Origin: Apostichopus japonicus | Lineage: Eukaryota; Echinodermata; Holothuroidea; Aspidochirotida; Stichopodidae | Reading direction: 5' to 3' | DNA: 64,000 nt | Assembly (NCBI RefSeq): GCF_037975245.1 | Contig: NC_092576.1 | Span: forward strand, 25,495,611-25,559,610 | Shown here: positions 23,595 to 35,525 of the stretch, one piece after another | How the letters are laid out: every line of letters starts with the position of its first letter | How positions within the stretch are numbered: position 1 is the first letter of the stretch | Notes under the pieces: model-generated | Database searches by the model: none | Seen by the model: the letters and a program-made list of their open reading frames with translations, nothing else | Told to the model about the DNA's origin: nothing | Program-made: the position numbers and the translations under genes

Positions 23595-24845
23595 AATAGG
23601 AACCAAAGTCTGTAACTGTAACTCCAAAAACAAAACCAATTTCGTGAAAACCTTTTCGAAAGAATGTTGATGACGTGCGTTTAATTCTGCAAGCCTAAAG
23701 TCTATGGATAAGTAGATATGTGTAATCAGTAACAAGAAATCCGTAGTCATAACCGTGAACGTTTTACTGTGATTGGCTACTAAACCGTATCATGTCTGAA
23801 CAATAATCGGTATTCATAGACATACGTAGTACTGAGAGCGTGAAAGAAACCAACACAATGGAGAAGGATTTGCTCGAAATCGTCTTGCTTATGATAAAAG
23901 ATGTATGAATTACTTTAGCAACGCCAAAGTTTTTCTGCTTTTCACAAGGTATTGTATATCACGTGTAAACAGTTTATTTATACTTATATTGCGTCACTTT
24001 TACACAGTTACGTTGCTGCACGCTCAAATACAAAAATATTGTTTGGCTTGTTCGAGATGCTAGAATATCATACAATGTTGGAAACGACAAAACACACAAT
24101 TAGGTTGCCACCACTGCATGTTGTGAAGCATAAATCAACTTATGTTATGTGTGTCCACTCACCAGTGGAACAGTTTCTTCTCCTGACTAATCCCCTAAAT
24201 GAATCATTCCGATATATTACAACACCATGTGAAAACTTCTAATTGTTTCTTACTTTGATTCAAACTATTGTACCTTCACCATTTCTGAATGACCACCCTT
24301 CACCACACACACGTTACTCTTCAACTCTTGTATTATCAAAAGAAGACGATACAGGAGAATAGGAAAATAGAACATTTAATTGTTGATGGGCTTTTTAAAT
24401 AAGCGCCCTCCACAACTATAGTAACATGTACATACCTACAATGACAGTTCAGGTCAATTGGCGAAGCACTATTTAATACAGAATACTAAACAAATGAAAG
24501 TGATTAAACGTGGTGTTCTGTCAATAAATGAGTTATTATCCAGTTCCTACCTATATAGTAATGGCGGCTGCCATATAAATGACAGTATATATTCGTATAA
24601 CAGGTGCAATTAGTCCATTAAATTACCACAAGAAATCTGTATGAAATGTGACAATGTAATGGAAGATTTAACAGGTGTGCTAATGTGAGCCGTGTTGCGT
24701 ATACTGTGTTGGCCATCTAACAGCAACGTGCGGAATGGTATACCCGACTGGTGATAGTTGCTCCTGTCAGGAAAGAGGGTGGCAATTACATTCAGAGGGA
24801 ATTCTAGGATCACTGCTACACTCTTAAAACGACCTAGTAATTTTT
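23595..24845 (+). repeat. Internal 1.2-kb repeat, copy 2
   Basis: This is a diverged copy of 13919-15145. Its central part (23690-24250) is closer to 35916-36482 than to 13919-15145, so those two derive from the same position of the ancestral unit. Confidence 0.75.
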
Positions 24846-25142
24846 TGAATGAAACACATGTGATATGAAAATGCACCAATTAAAATTATGACTTAACGTC
24901 ACTGTCGGGACCATCAGAAGATGTAATAGTTAAACCTATACATGATCAAAAAAAAAAAAACACTTTTGTCTATATAGGACCCCTGTAGGGTGAGTTATGT
25001 ACCAATTTGTGATGACGTCACAGGATGTTTCCAATTTTTACATCGACTTGTGTACAAGAACGTTAGGTAAAATAGGATACAAATACTCTAACTTGGAACA
25101 AATTAAAAAGTCTGTTTGCCTTGAAGTACATACAAATGATGA

Positions 25143-25510
25143 TTACTTAATCTTCTGAATCGCTATATTTCCACTGTCGCCAAAAAAGTCTTCACATTCA
25201 TTATCTAGAAACAGTTCTTGCACATCGTCACGCATAAAAATCTCGGGCCATCTCAGCTCTAGTGATTCTGTCCATTCATTGTCAAGAATGTTTCCAGCTT
25301 CAAAACAGCTTACGATCGCTGAGAGCCATTCTGTAGCAATGAAGTTTGATCTAAGAATGTTTAGCTTAAGAATCTGCTGGTATGGTGGTAGCAATGACAT
25401 ATCAATGATCTTGTTCTGCTTTGTAAATTTGTGATCAAAGATTGTATATCTGGCTTCATTGACATATTTACCCTTTAGGATATATAGCAATGCCACATAT
25501 TCCTCAAGAT
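25143..25510 (-). pseudogene. Inverted exon of an uncharacterised transposon-associated protein family
   Basis: A minus-strand frame follows an acceptor-like TTTCACCATCAG and reads LEEYVALLYILKGKYVNEAR, DMSLLPPYQQILKL and RSNFIATEW, then an acidic tail to a stop. The pattern of a small LYG-like start, VNEAR(Y), D(L/M)SLLPP and a following RANY/RSNF-x-A-x-x-W is one I recall from uncharacterised, transposon-associated animal proteins, where it follows a GLHAFTGCD-type block. Such a block (GFHAFTDKD) occurs next door, on the opposite strand (25569-25695). The segment is absent from unit 2. An inversion has probably left the two exons head to head. Confidence 0.5.
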
Positions 25511-25568
25511 CTGATGGTGAAAGAGTTGTATTAGATAACAACACAGGCACATATCGCAAGGTCTTCAG

Positions 25569-25695
25569 AATGAGCGACATTAAACTAACACCAGCACAGA
25601 AGAGATCACTTATTGGCTTTCACGCTTTCACAGACAAAGACTTAAACTCTTCCTTCTTTGAAAAGGAAAACATACCTGCTGGAAGCTGCTGGAAT
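25569..25695 (+). pseudogene. Penultimate exon of duplicated gene, unit 1
   Basis: This 127-nt exon lies between TTCAG and GTAAGC and encodes MSDIKLTPAQKRSL, GFHAFTDKDLNSSFFEKEN and GSCWN. It enters in phase 2 and leaves in phase 0, matching the phase-0 acceptor of the next exon at 26553. The HAFT-x-x-D motif resembles the GLHAFTGCD block of uncharacterised transposon-related proteins. The exon itself is open, but the downstream exon is broken, so this copy is a pseudogene. The counterpart is 37057-37183. Confidence 0.6.
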
Positions 25696-26552
25696 GTAAG
25701 CCCGAATTCCTCGATACTTTATCCAATATTGGGTTTCTTCTGCTTTGTATGTGGAATTTGGGCTTTTAACCCAAGATATTCCCCCGCCCAGAGAGAATCC
25801 CCCTTCTATGGGGTTGCGTTCAGGATTTGGGCTTTTTACCCAAGATATTCTTATTCCTTATGAATTCTAGTTTAGAAAAAAACACATGAGATAAATCTTA
25901 CTTCCAGGTGATACATAGCTCATTCATAGCCTGGCTTATAACTATATTAAATCACTAATTTCATTTTCCTTAGAACTGGAACCAATACTACATGCACTTC
26001 TGCGTTGTAATATGTAATAGGGTGACGGTAACCAGCCAGAAGTCCACTCCGAAATTTAAGAGAAAATGTCAATGTGTTAATTGTGTGTGTGTGTCCAAAA
26101 CACTTCCCAATCTGAAATTTGGTCAGAAGGTGCTCTTTGGTGGACTTTGTGTTAAGATGTTGCCATGGATATGGCAAAATTAAGAAAGAAATGTTTGCTT
26201 TGACTTGCAAACTCCACGGGTTTTCGGACGCTCAAATCTAAATAAAAAATATAGTTGTGACTTAGGTTGAGTCAAATTGTCAAATTGTTGTGTTAGATAT
26301 ACAAAGTTTAGGTTGGTTTAATTTTTCAAATACCTGTAATTCAAGCAAACATGAGATAAAAAAAAACATGGCTTGATTAATCATAGGATATCATTATTAA
26401 TATACTTTAGTTTCAGTTTCAAAATCAGTAATATGAATTTTAAAAATGGGATCAGATTTTCTTGCCTTCACCCTCTGCTTTGCAAGTGAGAAATAATTCA
26501 TAAACTATTACTGCGTATCTTGTTAATTGTTTTCACTATTTCTTCACTGCAG

Positions 26553-26898
26553 ATTGGAACCAACTTGACTGAGTTTCTGTCTAAGGTTAGCCAGACGCTA
26601 GCTAGTTACAATAACTAGTTATTGTAATCATAGGAGAGAACAGAAGGAACCCAGAACAACAGTTTGTGATACTAGAAAGGATAGCAATACCAGCTAGTTT
26701 TCTGATCCAATGTAGTTGATCTATGTATCAAAGTGCTTTGTGTATCGGACCTTTACCACCCTTGGGAGTCTGGTAACGTGTGGGATTTCATTCAAGAGAT
26801 ATTTACGGGCTCGGGGAGGGGAAGGGGAGACTAAGGTTAACATAAAGTGTTTTGACCTTGAAGAATGTTGTATCATGCACTGCGGAAACTTGAAATGA
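26553..26898 (+). pseudogene. Terminal exon of duplicated gene, unit 1 (broken)
   Basis: After a good acceptor (CTTCACTGCAG) the exon reads IGTNLTEFLSKVSQT and then hits a stop, because 16 bp (about CTAGCTAGTTACAATA) are inserted relative to unit 2. Two further single-base insertions (near 26708 and 26790) shift the frame. The end, with CFDLEECCIMHCGNLK and a stop at 26896-26898, is conserved. It is clearly the inactivated sister of 38009-38338. Confidence 0.75.
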
Positions 26899-26944
26899 AT
26901 TGTAGAACAAGGTGCTTAAACGACATGAAAAAACCCTGCCCAGG

Positions 26945-27425
26945 AAAAAATTTACCTCAAATTTACCGCGGTAACATACCACACTTTTACCCCGGTAAAA
27001 CCGGGGTAAAAACGCGGTAAATTTGTTGTACATTACCGCGGTGTTTTGGCCCTATGGACGCGGTAAACCGCGGTTTACCGCAGTAAATTACCACAAATTT
27101 ACCATGGTTTTACCTCACTTTTACCCCAATTTTACCGCAATTTACCACGGTGTTACCATACTTTTACAGCGCTTTTACTACGCTTTTACCCCAAATTTAA
27201 CACAGTTTTACCGTTCTTTTACCCCAATTTTACCGTATATTTACCACGCTTTTACCATAGTTTACCGTTCTTTTACCCCAATTTTACCGTAGATTTACCA
27301 CGCTTTTACCTTAGTTTTACCTCAATTTACCATACTTTTACCACGCCCTTACCACATTTTACCCCAATTTTACCGTAGATTTACTACGCTTTTACCTCAG
27401 TTTACCATGATTTTACACTAATTGC
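26945..27425 (+). repeat. Left TTTACC-type array
   Basis: This is a degenerate tandem of about 10-14 bp units around TTTTACC(A/G)C(A/G) and TTTACCGC, with internal palindromes such as ACCGCGGT and TACCGCGGTA. Reads in the orientation opposite to much of the right array. Confidence 0.85.
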
Positions 27426-27767
27426 AGGACAGTTTTACCTTACATTGAGCATGATTTAGCATGTACACCATATATTCCTTTGAATTTCACCCATCAGTGT
27501 ACTGTATTATGATTTGGCTATATGCCGTTACAATTATTGTAATGGTTGTATGCCTGACATATAAATCCTCAGTTGTAGAATTCATCAGTTTTTAATTCAT
27601 CAAATCCATGGAGGTTTCACATATGAGAAAGCTTTGTTGAATTTTAATTACCCTAGATGGTATGATTCCTGACTCTCTTCTTTAGACTTAATTGGTAGTC
27701 CAGATTGGATTTTGATCTCTTATTGTCCTCAAAGACTTGTTTTAAATGGAAAGAGTACTCTGATCAT

Positions 27768-28128
27768 GATGATATGATACACCTTGTATTACGCTTCCAC
27801 CCGAAGGTGCTTCAGCAGACTAAGGAAATCCTTAGTCGGAAATTATTGAGGTTCCAAGTTTTTGTGCGTGGAAGGACACCGGCGAATCTCGCCTTCTCTT
27901 TTCAAATAGTGCCCTGAAGTAACGAGGCAGGGGTGTGTAGTCCTGCTCCCGGGACCGCAATTTAACGTCCCCTCCGAAGGACGTGAGTACCGCTTTCCAC
28001 GTGTAGCCACTTTCCTACCACGAGAAAGGAGCGGGGTGAAAATTGGTGTCAGTGTCGACACCGAGGTTTGAACCAGGGACCTCAGGTACTGCAGACGTGT
28101 ACTCTCCCGTTCTGCCACCTCACCGCTC
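27768..28128 (-). mobile_element. tRNA-derived SINE with 14-bp target-site duplication
   Basis: Read on the minus strand, it begins at about 28128 with a tRNA-like head. The A box is TGGCAGAACGG (28107-28117) and the B box GGTTCAAACCT (28064-28074). A conserved central region follows, with GGACGTTAAATTGCGGTCCC and a CTTTCTCGTGGTAGG block that I recall from widely distributed metazoan SINE families. The 3' end is an ATC-rich simple repeat. The direct repeat AGTACTCTGATCAT flanks it (27754-27767 and 28129-28142). It inserted into the centre of the TTTACC element and is therefore younger. Confidence 0.88.
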
Positions 28129-28589
28129 AGTACTCTGATCATAGATACATAGACTTGTCAAGTCATTTAATGGACCTGACAGAGAATACCCAAATCTGAG
28201 GACACTGATTGGTCAATTTTTGTGTGCCACAGTGTTGAGGCACAGAAGCTATGCCTTATGTGTGCTAGTTTATATAGTTCTTTTTTCATTTTAAAGGCTT
28301 TTAGGTTCTCCCTAATAATGAAAAAAGAATTAATTGGTGTCTCCTCTCAAATATATCAGGGATTCCATGAAGGAATTCTCTATGTATCTATCCTCTGCTT
28401 GTTTTTTTTTAGGAAAAGAGATGCATATTATAACATATAAGAATAGCAGTTTGTATCTCTTCTTTATTCAACTCATATCCACAGGTAATTTATATTGCCA
28501 ACATTAAGATATGAATAGAACAAAAGGTTTGTCATATCAGTATTGCAAAAATATGGGACAAAATCATGGAAAATTGCTGTAAATGTACC

Positions 28590-29455
28590 ATCATGTTTCA
28601 TAGTGTGACCCATATATGTTCTACTGTGGTAAAATCATGGTACAATTATGGTAAATTTACCATAGTATAATTGCACCATATAGTTTTACCCTATTTTTAC
28701 TGTGGTTAATCATGGCACAATTGTAGGAATTTCACATATGTAGTTTATGTACCATATAAACTTACCCTACTTTCACTATCATAGTAAAACTATGGTAAAT
28801 TTACCGTAGTAAATGTACCACGCTTTTACCCTACTTTTACCGCGGTAATACCATGGTAAAACTGTGGTTAATTTACTGTAGTAAATGTACCGCACTTTTA
28901 CCCTACTTATACCGCAGTAATATCATGGTAAAACTGCGGTAAATTTACCGTGGTAGATGAACCACACTTTTACCCTACTTATACCGCGGTTATATCATGG
29001 TAAAACTGTGGTAAATTTACCGCAGTAAATGTACCACACTTTTACCCTACTTTTACCACGGTAATACCATGGTAAAACTGTGGTAAAATTACCGTAGTAA
29101 ATGTACCACACTTTTACCGCGGTAATACCATGGTAAAACTGCGGTAAATTTACCGCAGTAAATGTACCGCATTTTTACCCTACTTATACCGCGGTAGTAT
29201 CATGGTAAAACTGCGGTAAATTTACCGCGGTAAATGTACCGCACTTTTACCCTACTTATACCGCGGTAATACCATGGTAAAACTGCGGTAAATTTACCGC
29301 AGTAAATGTACCGCACTTTTACCATACTTTTACCGCGGTAATACCATGGTAAAACTGCGGTAAATGTACCGCGGTTGATTTTACCACAATTTTACCACAC
29401 ATTTACCCTATTTACCACACATTTACCATAGTTTACCTCGGTAAAATTAGGGTAC
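28590..29455. repeat. Right TTTACC-type array, about 72-bp higher-order unit
   Basis: About eight units of roughly 72 bp contain in order ACCGCGGTAATACC, TACCATGGTA, AAACTGCGGTAAATTTACC and GTACC(A/G)CACTTTTACCCTAC. Each unit holds several self-complementary words. The units become more degenerate towards 28590. Confidence 0.85.
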
Positions 29456-29698
29456 ATTTTTTGCTGGGTGGAAAGTCAAGAATATTTCTATTTCATTTGC
29501 GGCATTGAAAATCATGATAAAGAGTCAACTAGCTTTAATGGTCATAGGAATGTAACATTTATGAAAAAATATATTGCATGTACTGTTTAATTTTTATTCT
29601 TTTTTGTCGTTAGGGCGATCTTTGCAATTCAATGTGCACCTAACATTACCTCTCCCATATTATGATCCAGTTAAGTTAAGCTAAAATTAAATGTATTA

Positions 29699-30018
29699 CT
29701 ATGGTGAACGGCAGCGCAGTTGGTGGATTGATGAACTGCGGCGCAGTCGGCGGAATGGTGAACAGCGGCGCAGTCGGCGGAATGGTGAACGGCGGCGCAG
29801 TTGGCGGATTGGTAAACTGCGGCGCAGTCGGCGGAATGGTGAACTGCGGCGCAGTCGACGGAATGGTGAACAGCGGCGCAGTTGGCGGATTGATGAACGG
29901 CGGCGCAGTTGGCGGATTGGTAAACTGCGGCGCAGTCGGCGGAATGGTGAACTGCGGCGCAGTCGGCGGAATGGTGAACGGCGGCGCAGTTGGCGGATTG
30001 GTGAACTGCGGCGCAGAT
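29699..30018 (+). repeat. 27-bp minisatellite, copy B
   Basis: Twelve units, the same number as copy A, but with different substitutions in the middle units (for example an extra MVNC type and an LMNG type). The first four and last units match copy A. Upstream it joins directly to sequence that is single-copy at 38600, which marks the duplication breakpoint. Confidence 0.95.
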
Positions 30019-33000
30019 GAACCGAAGTGTTGAACCTGGTCTTCTAGGTTATTTTACTCGTCGTCCGATCCGACTTCCTGGGCTGGTCCACCACTGTTTT
30101 TGCCAATAGATGACTCGTTCGTCTCCTAACTCATGGTCACAATCGTTCTACCCCTCCTATTCCGAGCCGGGAACCGCCCCTTCGTCCGAGCCCGTAGTTG
30201 CTTTTAAACAGAAACTACTTCCTATACCTATAACGTGTGAACCTACACTTAAACCTATTAGAAACATAAACCACGCCCAGTCTTCAACCATCAACCGATA
30301 AAAAATGATTAAATACGACATGCGTGCTGGTTAAGATTTACCCAGACCTAACATTTTTGGCCCCTGGAACGTAAACTAGACGTCCTACTCCGTGACCTCC
30401 AAAATCGGTCAACACGAGAGAGTTCCCCCTTAACAGTTGTTCATAAATCAAGCAAGTGACATCCCCTTATAAGATTTTATCTAACAAACAATTCCCGTAA
30501 AGCGTCTAATAATGCAAAGAATCAACCCAAGTTAAAACATTTGATTGGATGAAATACATGTTTACGCTAACGACAAACAAGGAGCTTTGACGTGTCGTTA
30601 CATCGGATATTCAATAAGTAAATAGTTGCTTCTTGAGGCAGTACGTCCTGGACATGTGAGAGTCACATGCAAGGCCAACTAGTGTAACCCACACTTAGAC
30701 ATTAAAATGGCACCATGAATTTCTACTTTACTACAATAGGAACCAAAATCAGTAAACGGTAGCTCTAAAAAAAAAAAAAAAAATGTGTGCAAAACTCTAC
30801 GAAAGAATGTTGATGACGTGCGTGTAATTTTACAAGCCACGCTTAAGTCTATGAATATGTTGAGTGTACACATGAGTGATCAGTAACAAGAAATCCGTAG
30901 TCATAACCGTGCACGTTTTAATATGATTTTCTACTGACCCGTGTCATGCTTGAACAATAATCGGAATTCATAGACATAATAAGTGCTGAAAACGTGAAAG
31001 AAACCAAGACAATGGAGAAGGATTCGCTCAAAATCGTTTTACTAATGACAAAAGAAATATAAATTCACGTAGCAACAGCAACGTCATTGTGCTTCGGGCA
31101 ATGTCTAGAATATCACGAGTACGCAGTATTTATACTTATATTGCGTCATTTGTACACTGTAACTTTGCTATAGGCTCAAGTACAAAGATATTGTTAGGGT
31201 TGCTCGAGATTCCAGAATATTATACAATTATGGAAATGACAAAAAAAAAACACAATAAGGTTGCCACCATTGCATGTTGTGAAGCATATATAAACTTATT
31301 TATGTGTGTCCTCACCAGTGGAACAATTTCTTCTCCTGACTAATCAGTAAATGAATCATTCCGATTTATTACCACACCATGTGAAAACTTCTAATTGTTT
31401 CATACTTTGACTCAAAATATTGTACCTTCACCACTTCTGAATGACCACCCCTTACCCCCCGCCCCATCTCTATTCAACTCTTGTATTATCGAAAGAAGAC
31501 GACACAGGTATGAGCATAGGAATATGGAATAATTAATTGTTGATGGGCTATTTGAATAAGCGCCCTCCACAACTATAGTAACCTGTACATACCTACAATG
31601 ACAGTTCAGGTCAAACGGCGAAGCAATATTTACTACAGAATACTAAACAAATGAAACTGATTAATCATGGTGTTCTTTCAATAACAGAATTATTATCCAG
31701 TTCCTACCTATATAGAAATTGCGGCTGCCATATAACTGACGGTATATATTCGTATAAAAGATGCAATTAGTCCATTATATTACCACAAGAAATTTGTATA
31801 AACTGTTACAGTGGAATGGAGGTTTAACAGATGTGCTTATGTGAGCCTTGTTTCGTGTACTGTGCTGGCCATTCAACAGGAACGTACAGAATGGTATACC
31901 TCGACTGGTGATGGTTGTTCCTGTCAGGGAAGAGAGTAACGATTAAATTCACAGAGGAAGTAAAGCATCACTGCTACACTCTTCAAACAACCTTGTAATT
32001 TTTCCGACCAGAAATTCTAGTCAAATTATTTTGACTAGAAAAGGATCGGCTTGACAATATATTCTCGTTACGGTCACTCTGATCCAGTTAATTTACAAGC
32101 CAACTGACAAGGTATCCGTAGTCACAGCTGAGTTTGCGCATTGCTTATAGAATTCAGACGTTTGACTTAAACATTATTGTCGACGCGCAACCATCGGCCT
32201 AGACCAACGCTACATCAAGTGAGCGTACTATCACAGATTTCCAACAATGGACGATAACGAGGGCGATTTTGTGTCAAAAACAATTTTACAATGCTGGTTA
32301 ACAAAATACATCGACACATTAAACAGTACATGTGACGTGTCCTGCAAACGTCCGTTCGTTTTTGCAATGAGTATGGCCGGTATATATCACACTCGTTGAA
32401 GTCATTCAGACAAGGCTTAGCGTTACTAGGAAATATCAGTTCAAAGTTGTTTGCAATATGTACCAGGGTGTTGTTAGGATTTTGTCGTTAGTTTACTAAC
32501 GCTCTTAGAGCCTACGCTGTCCGGGTCGGCTAGATATAGCTAGGCCTAGTAGGATGCTCCCAAATGTCATGCATTGAAGCCATGGATTTTATTGTAACCT
32601 CACGATTATTTTACCTAATGCCATTGAAGATCATTCTGGGGATATATGACTAATAAACTGTCACGAGTTTGTATAAAATAGCTCTTCCCTGTCTTCTGTG
32701 TCCAAAGGTAGAACTTCACTGTACTAACTTCATAGGCCATAGGCTAGTACTGAGTAGAAATAGTATTTAGTAACGGTAAAGATAGAACTTAGACTAGGGC
32801 CTAAATATGCCTATAACCACTAGTCTAACTTTTACTGACAGATACTGGATAGGCATTGGCTAGAGTTAACGTGTAAAATTTATGATATCGTTACAAACGA
32901 GAATAGCATAGGCCTTATTTCGTCAACAAATGGCCTAACGTTACTAGTTAGGCTGGGGATAAATAAGTAAATATGTTAATTTATATAGTACATGCTGATA

Positions 33001-34170
33001 GTAATTGTGGGTTTACCGGGTCTAGAGCATCCTCCCTGATTTATTTTAGTAATATAACTTCATTCTTTGCTTGTCTGCCTACCAATGTTACAACAACAAG
33101 CAATAATTTTTTTTTTTTTTAACCTGCAGGAACCGTGCGAATCTAATTTAGTAAATGCTGATAGTGACTGCTAGGCTACACGCAGATGCAGAACGAACTT
33201 GTTGAGAATGCTAGCTAATCTAAATGACAATGGTTCAACAATCGTTACAATACTAGGCCTAGCTTAAACCCCTAGGCCTATATCACTGTTCACAAGAACA
33301 AGTAAAAACTTGATTTTCCAATTTCACCCCCCCCCCCAATGATGGTTGGTTGTTTATTGCTGGCTTAGGCCCTATTTTTAAAGACCCATAGGTATAAGCG
33401 AGTCATGCGTAGGCTATTTTACTCGATTACTAAGGTCAAAAGTTCAGGGTATAATTAAAATATACATTTTTTGTAGCTTACATCGCTATAGCTGTTGCAT
33501 TTGCTACGTAATCGCAGGAATGAAAGAGCCATAGAAAAGGGTATATGCCTAATTGACAACTTTGATCTTGGTCGATGAAAATATCTTATTCACTGTATGT
33601 TGTATTATCACTAGGAAATGAATTTTAACCAGTTACTCTGACCTATAATAGCATATTACCTGTGCACAGGCTACTAATTCACCCAATATTCAACCCAATT
33701 GTTTATTTTAAAACATACACTCCTGTTACTGCGCCAGATCTATACACTTCACTGAGCCCAACTCAAGGTAACTCTCAACCTATGGTGTATGTATATACAG
33801 AACGTGTTGAAGGTACTGATTTATAATAGAAACTATTAGGTTGCGTAGCTGTCAAAATGAAAGTTACTCAAATTAAAGTCCTTACTAGTACTTTGCATAT
33901 TCTCAGACATGAACTATTAAGCTTCAGCTGTGTTCCTGGAAGTCTTGGCTGCCTGGTGTATACATTTGGCCAATTAATCCTGTGGAATGCTGTGCACTGT
34001 TGCTATTGATGTTTATTTTCAAAATGTTGGTTCAACCTTTGTTTTCATTCAAAAAGTGTTTATTTATAAAGAAAATATAGGCTTTACTTAGAAACAGGCC
34101 AGCACCTTCAATATTGTTCTAGAACAAGCCCAAAATATAAAATACTCCCCTGCAAACATCAGGGCTATAG

Positions 34171-34800
34171 AGAATTGGACATTTGAATTTTCATCGGAAT
34201 ATTACCAAAAACCCATCCAAACACAGTAAAACAGTTGCAAAACTCTTCATTGTTGAAAATAATCATATCTCGCGCACCCTTTACCCATTTAAAAAAAATC
34301 TTATGAATTACATTTTCTTGACAGGCTTTCCTGCAAAAATAATGCAATAAATCTCGGGATATCGTCACAAAAACGTTGTAAAAACAATTTTCAAAATGCA
34401 GGTACTTTGCGGGTGTGCTTGTGCGTGCGCGTGTATATACTTTTATTGTATATACTTGTATACACACACACGCACACCCGCACATTACCTGCATAGAATT
34501 GGACATTTGAATTTTCATCGGAATATTACCAAAAACCCGTACAAACACAGTTAAACGGTTGAAAAACTCTTCATTGTTGAAAATAATCATATCTCGCGCA
34601 CCCTATACCTATTATAAAAATCACATAAATAACACTTTCTTTACAGGCTTTCCTGCAAAAGTAATGCAATAAATCTCGGGAAAGCGTCACAAAAGCGTTG
34701 TAAAAACAAATCACCAAAATGCAGGTACTGTGCGGGTGTGCGTGTGCTGTAAATTCTTGTATTGTATATACGTGAATTGTTTATGTATTGTACATTCTGG
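34171..34800 (-). repeat. 324-bp local tandem duplication within unit 2
   Basis: The segment beginning GAATTGGACATTTGAATTTT at 34171 recurs at 34495. Unit 1 has only one copy (about 17340-17660). The first copy ends in an imperfect hairpin (34397-34492) with arms rich in (GT)n/(CA)n around TGCAGGTA...TACCTGCA. Confidence 0.75.
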
Positions 34801-35525
34801 TGGAGGGGGCGTGTCCACAGTTCTTATTACAATCCTAATATCTCGGTCACTTATCAACCAATTTCCACAAATTCAGCCTCAAATGTTGGAAATATATTAG
34901 ATAGTACTAATTTAACATAAAATACACCAAACGCTACATAAGCTATTCAGGGACCTAATTTGCATATTTGAATACATAATTAGCCCAAAATTAGTGAAAC
35001 TTATCATATTTGAAAACAACAATCGTTACCCTTGCCATTGATATACATTTTCATGTCCAAAATATTCCTCTGAATTGATGTACTGCTCACTAAACTAGGA
35101 AACACTGCCTTGTAAGAGGAATATGCAAAAAAGGCGCTTACAAACGTGGGACCATACTGCCAGTAAACAATGTGAATAAAATATGATTCAAAGTTTTACC
35201 CTTTTATTTACATACGCTACAGATCTTGCTAAAGTAGAAGGAGCAGTCGCAAGGGTTGCTAGTGGGGTTTCTGCGCCATCGATTGTTTTTAGTGGCCTAA
35301 TGTTTTGGCATAGACGTGGCTTTTCTTGGTAATGCCATTTACGATCTGGTTCAGAGAAGAAATAACGGAGACAGACGAAACGAAAATTCAAGCGAACTGA
35401 ACGATTCTAAAAGTAACAGAGCAAAGTCAAAAGACTTTTCGGAGCTGCTCCTTGAACTTGCGAACATTAATTATGGAACTCATTAATGAGATTTGACGGG
35501 CAGAGTTATATTTAATTTAATATAA

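Larger units (their letters stand above)
26939..29468. mobile_element. 2.53-kb inverted-repeat element with palindromic TTTACC arrays
   Basis: The ends are CCCAGGAAAAAATTTACC (left) and the reverse complement of CCCAGCAAAAAATGTACC (right), 16 of 18 identical. The flanks are TG on both sides. In unit 2 the same place (about 38371-38380) is empty and reads straight through, so the borders are exact. The arms are long arrays of TTTACC/GGTAAA palindromes; the centre (about 27430-28560) is unrelated sequence that has itself received a SINE. No transposase is seen, so it is non-autonomous. The superfamily is not known to me; a 2-bp duplication is only suggested by the flanks. Confidence 0.8.
12880..29697 (+). 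repeat. Segmental tandem duplication, unit 1
   Basis: This 16.8-kb unit starts at the minisatellite and ends just before the second minisatellite. Sequence 12880-18775 aligns almost collinearly with 29699-35900. Sequence 23690-24250 aligns with 35916-36482, 25560-26938 with 37048-38373, and 29469-29697 with about 38374-38600. Relative to unit 2 it has an extra 4.8 kb (18776-23690), the inverted segment at 25143-25563, and the 2.53-kb element at 26939-29468. It contains a broken copy of the two-exon gene fragment. Confidence 0.85.

Noticed and set aside
26945-29455. CRISPR-like array
   Set aside because: Units are palindromic and contiguous with no unique spacers, in a eukaryotic genome.
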